Source: Deltaproteobacteria bacterium | Lineage (GTDB): Bacteria; Desulfobacterota; Dissulfuribacteria; Dissulfuribacterales; UBA3076 | Reading direction: 5' to 3' | Assembly: GCA_013138705.1 (NCBI GenBank) | Contig: WTCF01000229.1 | Coordinates: forward strand, 1-6,666 | Length of the DNA stretch: 6,666 nucleotides | In this document: piece after piece, positions 1 to 5,633 of the stretch | Layout of the letters: each line of letters opens with the position of its first letter | Position numbering within the stretch: position 1 is the first letter of the stretch | The notes under the pieces: model-generated | What the model saw: only the letters and a program-made list of their open reading frames with translations | Told to the model about the DNA's origin: nothing | The model's database searches: none | Made by a program: the position numbers and the translations under genes

Positions 1-286
1 GTTATGCCCAGGAAAGTAGGCCCAAGAGTGAGGATCTTTTTGAATAAATACAGGAATAGCGCCATATCAGAAAATGATTATACTGCAAAAAGTGATTCCG
101 CTCAAAATTCTCCGCATCATTATTCAATCAAAAAGACTATTATGTTATGTGACAATTATCTTGTCCGGTAATATATGTTGTATAAATTGGCACTCCACTA
201 CGTTATATGAAGGGCGTACTACAATCAGATGAACACTGAAAAAGCTGGAGCTTTTTCAGCATGTTATCCAGGGCGTCACCCAATAA
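1..286. other. AT-rich left flank, mostly non-coding, possible 3' tail of an upstream gene
   Basis: No complete gene is visible here. Two plus-strand frames are open from the window edge. Frame 3 ends at a TAA at 45-47 with the hydrophilic tail YAQESRPKSEDLFE, which looks like a natural protein C-terminus. Frame 1 stays open to a TAA at 169-171 and includes an ATG at 4, but its product is unrecognised. I cannot tell which, if either, is translated. A weak sigma-70-like pair, GTGACA (149-154) and TATATG (172-177) with a 17-nt gap, could drive the small gene at 287, but this is a guess. The short inverted pair GACAA/TTGTC (151-155 and 161-165) could be a protein-binding site. Confidence 0.3.
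236..259. repeat. Perfect inverted repeat (hairpin) upstream of the small membrane gene
   Basis: CTGAAAAAGCT at 236-246 is an exact reverse complement of AGCTTTTTCAG at 249-259, with GG between them. A physical hairpin would open the innermost pairs. Each arm carries an A5 or T5 run, so it could act as a weak bidirectional terminator for whatever enters from the left, or it could be a dispersed repeat. It ends 27 bases before the ATG at 287. The 7-mer AGGGCGT occurs on both sides (211-217 and 270-276), which may be chance. Confidence 0.5.
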
Positions 287-664
287 ATGGATATTCTTAA
301 AGGACTACAAATCTACGCAAATAAGTTTCGGTTACTAAAACCATTTGCGTTAATTATTCTGGTAGTATCACTGGCAGCAGCAGTTATAGTCATTATTAAA
401 TCACACTCTCATCAAAATGATTTATTTCTGATTCCTTCTTTGCTTGGCCTGGTTTGGGCACTAAATTGTCTTGGTCTCTTATATACATTTCCTGAAATAC
501 CGAGAAAATCAAAAAAGGAAGACCGTTTTTTATTGAAATTAAAGTTGAAGCTAAAGAGACTTTGGTATTGGATTTTAGGGTTACTATTTATTTTTACATC
601 AATAGCATTATTAATTATTTCGATAAGGTTAATGGGTATCTGGTTTAGAGATTACATTGGCTAA
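287..664 (+). CDS. Small three-helix membrane protein of unknown function
   Basis: I do not recognise this 125-residue protein. It shows three hydrophobic stretches, at about residues 20-38, 46-67 and 93-115. The first is preceded by basic residues (K13, R15, K18). Between helices 2 and 3 lies a strongly basic segment (about 72-91) with an alternating K-L pattern. By the positive-inside rule the N-terminus and this basic loop face the cytoplasm and the C-terminus faces out. No catalytic or metal-binding motif is visible. ATG 287 directly follows an in-frame TAA (284-286), so it is the first possible ATG, but no convincing Shine-Dalgarno sequence precedes it. The DNA is clearly more AT-rich than the dap cluster, which could mean a poorly expressed or acquired gene. 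The uninterrupted frame and membrane-like composition argue that it is real. Confidence 0.6.
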   Translation: MDILKGLQIYANKFRLLKPFALIILVVSLAAAVIVIIKSHSHQNDLFLIPSLLGLVWALNCLGLLYTFPEIPRKSKKEDRFLLKLKLKLKRLWYWILGLLFIFTSIALLIISIRLMGIWFRDYIG

Positions 665-744
665 TACACCATTAAGTCGAAAAGGCTACATTTTGCAATT
701 TTGGAATTATAATTGACGCTGGTCAGTCATGTTTAAGAAATGGA

Positions 745-770
745 TAGAAAGGCTGATCTGAGCCTTTCTA
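745..770 (-). terminator. Hairpin terminator of the response-regulator gene
   Basis: TAGAAAGGCT at 745-754 and AGCCTTTCTA at 761-770 form a perfect 10-bp stem with a 6-nt loop. The stem begins immediately after the stop codon of the minus-strand regulator (771-773). Read on the minus strand it is followed by TCCATTTCTT, a pyrimidine-rich but broken T tract, so it may be a weak intrinsic terminator or a 3'-end-stabilising hairpin. On the plus strand no T tract follows. Confidence 0.6.
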
Positions 771-2135
771 TCAGGGACTTATCCCATGCTTTTTAAGGAG
801 GTCATGCAGGGTGGGGCGGCTGGTATCAAGCAGTTTAGCTGCCTGGCTGATGTTGTTGCCGGTGAGTGCCAAGGCCCTGCGGATAATTCTGATCTCCGTT
901 GCTTCCCGGGCCCCTTTCAGTGTGGGCAGTTTTTGTTCCTCCTGCCCTAAAGTAGCGTCTTCCAGCCCCAGGTCGACGGGGTCAATGACTCGGCCGGCTG
1001 TAGTGCTCAATGCCCGGCGGATGCGGTTTTGGAGCTCACGGACATTGCCAGGCCATGTATGTGCAGTCAGGGCGGCAATAGCTGCCGGCGAAAGTGTTAC
1101 CTGCCCCCGGTGCAAATTCTGAGTCTCTTCCTGAAGAAAGTGATGGGTCAGGAGCAGGATGTCCTCACCTCTTTCCTTCAAGCCGGGGATCCATAAAGGA
1201 ACGACGTTCAGGCGATAGAATAGGTCTTCTCGGAAGTTTCCCTGTTTTACTGCATTCTCCAGATTGACGTTGGTAGCTGCAATGATGCGGGCATCCAACG
1301 TGATTGTCTTTGTTCCCCCCAGCCGTTCGACAGTATGCTCCTGGAGAAACCGCAATATTTTCACCTGGAGGGCTAGGGGCAGCTCACTAATCTCGTCCAA
1401 AAAAATCGTCCCTTCGTCAGCTTGCTCAAATTTGCCGATCTTACGACCTGCCGCCCCGGTAAATGCGCCCCTTTCGTGGCCGAAAAGCTCACTTTCGAGC
1501 AAATTTTCAGGGATCGCCCCGCAGTTAATGATCACCAAGGGCTTTTGGGCCCTTTGGCTCAGGCTATGGATGGCCCGGGCTGCCATCTCCTTGCCGGTAC
1601 CGCTATCTCCGGCTATGAGGACCGGGTAATCGGTTTCACTCACCTGTTTGATGCGCTCAAACAACTTGCCCATACTCGGGGAGACACCGAGCATGCCACA
1701 AAAAGAGCCGCTTTGGCTGGTTTGATTCTGCAGCCTACGGTTAGCCTCTTCCAATTCATGGATTCTGAAAGTGCGGGAAAGGATAATATTTAATATCTTC
1801 AAATCAATTGGTTTGGCGCAAAAATCGGCTGCCCCGAGGGCAATAGCCTGGACGGCATTTTCCTCTTCGGCATTGCCGGTGATGACTATCACCTTTGTAT
1901 AAGGAGCAATGGAAGATATTTCTTCCAGGAGCTTAAAACCCTGCTGGGGTGTGTCCGGGTATGGCGGAAGGCCTAGATCCAGGGTAACTACCGGGAAGGC
2001 ACCAGAGGCCAGCAGTTGTTTAGCCTCATCAACTTCAGAGGCAATGGTTATTTCATATTCCTTTCCAAGGCCCCACTTAAGCTGCTTGGCCACGGAAATC
2101 TCGTCTTCAATAATCAGAAGTCTTTTTTTGTTCAC
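771..2135 (-). CDS. Sigma-54-dependent response regulator, PrsR (PEP-CTERM-associated) type
   Basis: This is a 454-residue NtrC-family activator, numbered here from the GTG start. The receiver domain (about 5-120) has the acidic pocket E10-D11-E12, phospho-acceptor D53 in VTLDLGLPP, T86 and K108. The AAA+ domain (about 145-375) has Walker A GDSGTGKE (176-183), the sigma-54-contacting loop GAFTGA (223-228), Walker B GTIFLDE (242-248) and arginines in FREDLFYRLNV. A Fis-type helix-turn-helix lies at about 429-449. The receiver motif VTLDLGLPP, the KPID segment and the HELEEANRRL linker match the PEP-CTERM-box response regulator family (PrsR), which is known to control exopolysaccharide and PEP-CTERM genes with sigma-54. 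That subfamily call is from memory. An ATG at 2180 would add 15 residues, but these are encoded by a dispersed palindromic repeat, so GTG 2135 is preferred. TTG 2147, with GAGAG just upstream, is also possible. No partner kinase (PrsK) is in the window. Confidence 0.88.
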   Translation of the reverse strand: MNKKRLLIIEDEISVAKQLKWGLGKEYEITIASEVDEAKQLLASGAFPVVTLDLGLPPYPDTPQQGFKLLEEISSIAPYTKVIVITGNAEEENAVQAIALGAADFCAKPIDLKILNIILSRTFRIHELEEANRRLQNQTSQSGSFCGMLGVSPSMGKLFERIKQVSETDYPVLIAGDSGTGKEMAARAIHSLSQRAQKPLVIINCGAIPENLLESELFGHERGAFTGAAGRKIGKFEQADEGTIFLDEISELPLALQVKILRFLQEHTVERLGGTKTITLDARIIAATNVNLENAVKQGNFREDLFYRLNVVPLWIPGLKERGEDILLLTHHFLQEETQNLHRGQVTLSPAAIAALTAHTWPGNVRELQNRIRRALSTTAGRVIDPVDLGLEDATLGQEEQKLPTLKGAREATEIRIIRRALALTGNNISQAAKLLDTSRPTLHDLLKKHGISP

Positions 2136-2155
2136 TCGAGAGTCCAAAGTTCTCT

Positions 2156-2236
2156 CGTCATGCCGGACTTGATCCGGCATCCAGATCGCGGAACGTTTTG
2201 AAAAGACGCTGGATTCCGGCTTTTGCCGGAATGACG
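2156..2236. repeat. Dispersed palindromic repeat (REP/MITE-like) of two facing hairpins
   Basis: Two units of about 28 bp lie in opposite orientation. The first (2156-2184) contains ATGCCGGA and TCCGGCAT around a 5-nt loop. The second (2209-2236) contains ATTCCGGC and GCCGGAAT around TTTT. The outer ends are also complementary (CGTCAT at 2156-2161 with ATGACG at 2231-2236), so the whole 81 bp can fold as one cruciform. Elements with these GTCATTCCGG-type ends are very widespread in proteobacterial genomes, as I recall. The repeat overlaps the apparent 5' extension of the minus-strand regulator frame and separates that gene from the divergent dap cluster. Confidence 0.85.
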
Positions 2237-2444
2237 CAGTCAGTTTTTCATTTCTTATAATTTCAAACTATTAAAGGAATTTTAGACTGTCCAGTAAATA
2301 CCTTCAATCCATCAATCATCCTTAATTACAAACTTCAGCACTTGCCCTCAGCACATAAAACCTTTAATAATCTATATATCGAACATTAGATGTTTTTCTA
2401 TAAGGAAAATTTCTAAAAAATCACTCTAGTGGAGGGTAAGCATT
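2237..2444 (+). promoter_or_regulatory. Leader/promoter region of the dap cluster
   Basis: This 208-bp AT-rich stretch holds no gene and should carry the dap promoter. The best sigma-70-like pair I can find is TTGCCC (2342-2347) with AATAAT (2366-2371) at an 18-nt gap, which is a modest match. TATAAG at 2400-2405 is an alternative -10 element without a good -35. I see no lysine riboswitch: the region after the candidate promoter is too short and lacks GC-rich paired segments. The minus-strand regulator promoter must also start in or near this region or in the adjacent repeat. Confidence 0.35.
2431..2436 (+). promoter_or_regulatory. Strong ribosome binding site of dapA
   Basis: GGAGGG lies 8 bases before ATG 2445. 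It fixes the start at the extended N-terminus of DapA: no other ATG, GTG or TTG start occurs in frame before the conserved domain begins. Confidence 0.85.
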
Positions 2445-3383
2445 ATGGCGAGTAAAACCAAGGCAAGCAAAAAGGGAGGAAACGCGGACAAGGGACAAAA
2501 AAAGCAGATCGGCGGGGCCATTGTTGCCATAGTAACGCCCTTTAAGGATGGGAAACTGGACGAGGAAGCCCTCAAGGCCCTTATAAAATGGCATATAACG
2601 GCCGGGACCAATTGTATAGTACCCTGTGGCACCACTGGTGAGTCAGCTACCCTCAGCCACGAAGAGCACATGAGAGTAGTGGAGATCACCATAGAGACCG
2701 CGAAGGGACGCGTACCGGTAATCGCCGGATCAGGCTCCAACTCCACTGCAGAGACCATCATGCTCACAAAGCATGCAAAGAATGCCGGTGCAGATGCAGC
2801 CCTGGTGATTACACCCTATTACAACAAACCCAGCCAGGAGGGATTATACCAGCACTTTATGGCCGTAGCGGATGAATGCAAGTTCCCCATGGTCCTTTAT
2901 AATGTACCCGGACGTACAGGGGTGAACATGCTCCCCGAAACAGTGGCACGCTGCGCCAAAAATAGATACGTTATTGGGATCAAGGAGGCTACAGGCAGCC
3001 TGAAGCAAGTAACAGATATAATCAGGTTATGTCCTAAAAACTTTATAGTGCTTTCCGGAGACGACTTTACGGCCTTTCCCATCATGGCCATTGGAGGCAA
3101 AGGTGTCATCTCGGTTGCATCCAACGTAGTGCCAAAGGAAATGGCTGCCATGATAAACGCATTTGAAAAGGGTAACCTCACAAAGGCACGTCAGTTACAT
3201 TTAAAATTGTTCCCGCTGTTTGATGCCCTTTTCTATGAGACAAATCCCGTACCGGCCAAGACCGCCCTTGCAATGATGGGCAAGATTCCAACAGATGAGG
3301 TTCGCCTTCCCCTGGCCTCAATGAGTGAGGCCAATAAGAAGCGGTTGAAAGGGGTTCTGAAAGAACTCAAGCTGGTCAAGTAA
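2445..3383 (+). CDS. dapA: 4-hydroxy-tetrahydrodipicolinate synthase
   Basis: This cytoplasmic TIM-barrel enzyme condenses pyruvate with L-aspartate 4-semialdehyde, the first step committed to diaminopimelate and lysine. It has 312 residues, against about 292 in E. coli. The conserved domain starts at GGAIVAIVTPF (about residue 23). Visible key residues are the GTTGES motif (T63, T64), the pair Y125-Y126 in TPYYNKPSQEG, Y152 in LYNVPGRTG, R157, and the Schiff-base lysine K180 in GIKEATG. SGDD and GVISVASN follow as expected. The odd feature is a 20-residue Lys/Ala/Ser/Gly-rich extension before the domain. It is hydrophilic and does not look like a signal peptide. The gene opens the dap cluster and is followed by a 156-bp gap with repeat structure before dapB. 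Function is secure; the role of the extension is unknown. Confidence 0.97.
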   Translation: MASKTKASKKGGNADKGQKKQIGGAIVAIVTPFKDGKLDEEALKALIKWHITAGTNCIVPCGTTGESATLSHEEHMRVVEITIETAKGRVPVIAGSGSNSTAETIMLTKHAKNAGADAALVITPYYNKPSQEGLYQHFMAVADECKFPMVLYNVPGRTGVNMLPETVARCAKNRYVIGIKEATGSLKQVTDIIRLCPKNFIVLSGDDFTAFPIMAIGGKGVISVASNVVPKEMAAMINAFEKGNLTKARQLHLKLFPLFDALFYETNPVPAKTALAMMGKIPTDEVRLPLASMSEANKKRLKGVLKELKLVK

Positions 3384-3423
3384 GATAAGCTGTTAAGCTC
3401 ATAGTATAGGAATTTCCTTTTTA

Positions 3424-3499
3424 GACACGGATTACACGGATGGACACGGATTAGATTTAGGGCAGTGTAATCGGTGAAATCAGTGTCAGAGATTTTTTT
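3424..3499 (+). repeat. ACACGGAT repeat with imperfect hairpin and T tract between dapA and dapB
   Basis: ACACGGAT occurs three times (3425-3432, 3434-3441, 3444-3451). The segment 3424-3441 is complementary at 15 of 18 positions to 3470-3487, forming an imperfect hairpin around a 28-nt loop. The third copy (3445-3453) can pair with 3468-3476 instead, at 8 of 9 positions. A run of seven T lies at 3493-3499. The layout resembles an attenuator with competing stems, but repeats of this CACGGATTACACGGAT type are, as I recall, dispersed in many Desulfobacterota genomes, so it may simply be an inserted element. A second small hairpin, CGCCC-GAA-GGGCG (3505-3517), sits just before the dapB ribosome binding site. 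Confidence 0.6.
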
Positions 3500-3539
3500 A
3501 AACTCGCCCGAAGGGCGTTAAGTTCTAGGAGGGAAGAAC

Positions 3540-4343
3540 ATGGTCCGAGCCATAGTAGCCGGTGCAGGCGGCCGTATGGGCGGTCGCATCATAAACATGA
3601 TTCATAAGACTGAAGATATCACTCTGAGCGCAGCATTTGAACACCCGGACAGCCCTGCTGTCGGGCAGGATGCCGGGGCTGTTGCGGGACTCGAATCGTT
3701 GGGAGTGACCGTGGCAGACAGCCTCGATTCCGTAATAGATCAGGGAGATGTCGTCATAGATTTCACTATTAGCGAGGCCAGCCTGAAGCACTCCCGCATC
3801 GCAGCCTCACACAAAAAACCAATAGTTATAGGAACCACGGGGTTGGGAAAGGAGGAACTCGACGAAATCAGGCAACTGGCAAAGGACTTCCCCTGTGTAC
3901 TCGCACCCAATATGAGTGTAGGGATTAATCTCCTCTACAAGCTTGTTGACACCGCAGCCAGGGTCCTTGGTGATGACTATGACGTTGAAATTGTAGAGGC
4001 ACATCACAGAATGAAAAAAGATGCCCCAAGCGGCACGGCCCTTCAATTGGGCAGGGTCATTGCCGCTTCCCTCGGCAGGGATTTCGACGAGGTAGGTTTA
4101 TTTGAAAGGCATGGGTTCATTGGTGAGCGGAGCAAAAAGGAAATTGGCATCCAGACCCTTCGAGCCGGAGACATAGTCGGCGAGCACACAGTGCTTTTCG
4201 GCGGCATAGGTGAACGTATTGAGATCGTGCATAAGGCCTCAAGCCGGGATACCTTTGCAAAAGGAGCAGTGAGAGCAGCCCTCTGGATCGTCGAGCAGCC
4301 CGCAGGGTTCTATGATATGCAAGATGTGTTGGGGCTCAAGTAA
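3540..4343 (+). CDS. dapB: 4-hydroxy-tetrahydrodipicolinate reductase
   Basis: This enzyme reduces the DapA product to tetrahydrodipicolinate with NAD(P)H. The 267-residue length is normal for bacterial DapB. The N-terminal Rossmann fold carries the dinucleotide-binding loop GAGGRMG (residues 8-14). VIDFT (72-76) and GTTG (98-101) are conserved, as is APNMSVGIN (122-130). The catalytic motif EAHHRMKKDAPSGTA spans 153-167, with H155 as the general acid and K159 corresponding to E. coli H159 and K163. The substrate-binding GT pair is in PSGTA. The start is supported by AGGAGGG (3527-3533), 6 bases before ATG 3540. It sits in the same direction between dapA and dapL, and its product is the DapL substrate. 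Nothing is missing or altered in the active site. Confidence 0.97.
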   Translation: MVRAIVAGAGGRMGGRIINMIHKTEDITLSAAFEHPDSPAVGQDAGAVAGLESLGVTVADSLDSVIDQGDVVIDFTISEASLKHSRIAASHKKPIVIGTTGLGKEELDEIRQLAKDFPCVLAPNMSVGINLLYKLVDTAARVLGDDYDVEIVEAHHRMKKDAPSGTALQLGRVIAASLGRDFDEVGLFERHGFIGERSKKEIGIQTLRAGDIVGEHTVLFGGIGERIEIVHKASSRDTFAKGAVRAALWIVEQPAGFYDMQDVLGLK

Positions 4344-4346
4344 TCA

Positions 4347-4375
4347 GTGTCTGAACGAAAAGGCCGTTCAGACAC
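4347..4375 (+). terminator. Perfect 11-bp hairpin just after dapB
   Basis: GTGTCTGAACG (4347-4357) pairs exactly with CGTTCAGACAC (4365-4375) across a 7-nt loop, starting 4 bases after the dapB stop. The following AATTTTGAATT is AT-rich but lacks a continuous T run. A partial terminator, an mRNA-stabilising hairpin or an operon-processing site are all possible, because dapL continues in the same direction. Confidence 0.55.
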
Positions 4376-4410
4376 AATTTTGAATTCTAAATTCTAAATT
4401 TTGAATTTAA
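4376..4410. repeat. Five-copy AT-rich heptamer repeat between dapB and dapL
   Basis: Five consecutive 7-bp units beginning with AATT fill this segment. Their order is AATTTTG, AATTCTA, AATTCTA, AATTTTG, AATTTAA, with a consensus near AATTYTR. The 11-mer AATTTTGAATT recurs exactly at 4376-4386 and 4397-4407. The block abuts the dapB hairpin. As I recall, tandem repeats of the AATTCTA type are scattered between genes in many Desulfobacterota assemblies. No function can be read from it. Confidence 0.7.
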
Positions 4411-4429
4411 AAAGGAAGTAACCTTTTTT
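4409..4429 (+). repeat. A-tract/T-tract inverted repeat before dapL
   Basis: AAAAAGG (4409-4415) is complementary to CCTTTTT (4422-4428) around the 6-nt loop AAGTAA, followed by one more T. The stem has only two G-C pairs, so it is a weak terminator-like structure at most. Together with the hairpin at 4347 it could reduce read-through from dapB into dapL. Confidence 0.35.
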
Positions 4430-4457
4430 CTTAAAGAATGATGAATTGAGGTCTTTT

Positions 4458-4461
4458 GAGG
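4458..4461 (+). promoter_or_regulatory. Ribosome binding site that decides the dapL start
   Basis: GAGG lies 8 bases before ATG 4470. An in-frame TTG at 4446 would add eight residues but has no good ribosome binding site, and the family normally begins close to the K-S-[DE]-R-L motif, here residues 5-9 from ATG 4470. Confidence 0.65.
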
Positions 4462-4469
4462 TTTTCTCC

Positions 4470-5633
4470 ATGATTTTTACAAAATCTGAGAGATTGCAAC
4501 AGCTCCCACCATATCTTTTCGTGGAGCTCGACCGAATGAAGGCCGAGGCCCTGAAGAAAGGTGTAGATGTTATTGATTTAGGAATCGGTGATCCGGATTT
4601 TCCCACACCCAGGTTTATTGTGGAACGGATGATAGAGGCTGTTCAGAAGACACAGCATCACCGCTATCCCTCATCTTCCGGTATGCTTGCCTTCCGGAAA
4701 GCGGCAGCCGGCTGGTACAAAAAGAGGTTTGACCTGTCCTTTGATCCTGCCAACGAGGTAGCCTCCCTTATAGGATCAAAGGAGGCAATAGCGCACTTTC
4801 CTCTCGCCTTTGTAGAGCCCGGTGATATAGTACTGGTCCCCACACCGGGGTATCCTGTTTATAATATCGGTACATTATTTAGTGGCGGTGAGACCTACTA
4901 TCTGCCGTTAATTGCTGAAAACGACTTTCTGCCGGATCTTGATTCTATACCGGGCGATATCCTGAAAAGGGCAAAAATCCTATGGATCAATTACCCGAAT
5001 AATCCCACTGCTGCAGTGGCCCCGCCGGAGTTCTTTGCCAGGGTCGTGAACTTCGCAAAGCAAAACAACATTATCGTGTGTCACGACAATGCTTACAGCG
5101 AAATGACATATGATGGATACATTGCTCCGAGCTTCCTCGATACCCCGGGTGCCAGGGACATAGGACTGGAATTTCATTCACTGTCAAAGACCTACAACAT
5201 GACTGGCTGGCGCATAGGATTTGCCGTGGGAAACCCGGACCTGATCGGTGCGCTGATACAGGTAAAGTCCAATGTAGACTCCGGGCAATTTGAGGCCATT
5301 CAAGAAGCCGGCATTGCAGCCCTTGAAAGTGACCAATCCTGTGTTCGTGAAATGCAGGAAATATATTCCGAGCGCAGGGACGTACTGGTCTCAGGCCTTC
5401 GGGATCTGGGCCTTGACACCCCTTTTCCCAAAGCCACGTTTTATATCTGGACTCCGGTACCTCAGGGTTATACATCTCAGGATTTCAGCACATTACTCCT
5501 TGAAAAGGCCGGGATAGTGTGTACTCCCGGAAACGGCTTTGGCGATTCTGGTGAAGGTTATGTACGCATGGCATTAACTGTATCAAAGGAGCGCATGGGA
5601 GAAGTTGTCAAGAGGCTTAGGGAAATTCTTTAA
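4470..5633 (+). CDS. dapL: LL-diaminopimelate aminotransferase
   Basis: This PLP enzyme (class I/II aminotransferase fold) converts tetrahydrodipicolinate and glutamate to LL-diaminopimelate in one step, bypassing the acylated intermediates of DapD, DapC and DapE. The 387-residue length fits the bacterial DapL family. Motifs in order are SERLQQLPPYLF near the N-terminus, DLGIGDPDFPTP (36-47), the helix-capping SKEAI (103-107), PNNPTA (176-181), D206 and Y209 in CHDNAYSEM, the PLP lysine K240 in HSLSKTYNMTGWR, R248, and the substrate-carboxylate arginine R366 in YVRMAL. Direct placement after dapA and dapB supports this over a generic aspartate aminotransferase. Its stop codon overlaps the folK start by one base. 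The dapB-dapL gap is full of repeats, so dapL-folK could also have its own promoter, although none is obvious. Confidence 0.93.
   Translation: MIFTKSERLQQLPPYLFVELDRMKAEALKKGVDVIDLGIGDPDFPTPRFIVERMIEAVQKTQHHRYPSSSGMLAFRKAAAGWYKKRFDLSFDPANEVASLIGSKEAIAHFPLAFVEPGDIVLVPTPGYPVYNIGTLFSGGETYYLPLIAENDFLPDLDSIPGDILKRAKILWINYPNNPTAAVAPPEFFARVVNFAKQNNIIVCHDNAYSEMTYDGYIAPSFLDTPGARDIGLEFHSLSKTYNMTGWRIGFAVGNPDLIGALIQVKSNVDSGQFEAIQEAGIAALESDQSCVREMQEIYSERRDVLVSGLRDLGLDTPFPKATFYIWTPVPQGYTSQDFSTLLLEKAGIVCTPGNGFGDSGEGYVRMALTVSKERMGEVVKRLREIL

Noticed and set aside
188..204. TTGGCAC as the -24 element of a sigma-54 promoter, possibly a target of the nearby PrsR-like regulator
   Set aside because: The -24 half is good, but at the required spacing the -12 dinucleotide is CG (201-202) rather than GC, and the surrounding TACGT does not match TTGCA.
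2016..2201. Plus-strand open frame across the regulator 5' end and the palindromic repeat
   Set aside because: It is antisense to the regulator, and its C-terminal part MPDLIRHPD is the common translation of the dispersed repeat.
2372..2444. Lysine riboswitch ahead of dapA
   Set aside because: The space between the candidate promoter and the start codon is too short and too AT-rich for the roughly 170-nt structured element.
3503..3517. GC-rich hairpin before dapB as an intrinsic terminator
   Set aside because: The T run lies upstream of the hairpin rather than after it, and no T run follows on the minus strand either.
4438..4448. ATG 4438, ATG 4441 or TTG 4446 as dapL start
   Set aside because: The two ATGs are out of the dapL frame. 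TTG 4446 is in frame, but ATG 4470 has a better placed GAGG and matches the usual DapL N-terminus.
5071..5475. 134-codon minus-strand open frame inside dapL
   Set aside because: It is a shadow of dapL, with a Cys/Arg/Trp-rich composition and no recognisable domain.
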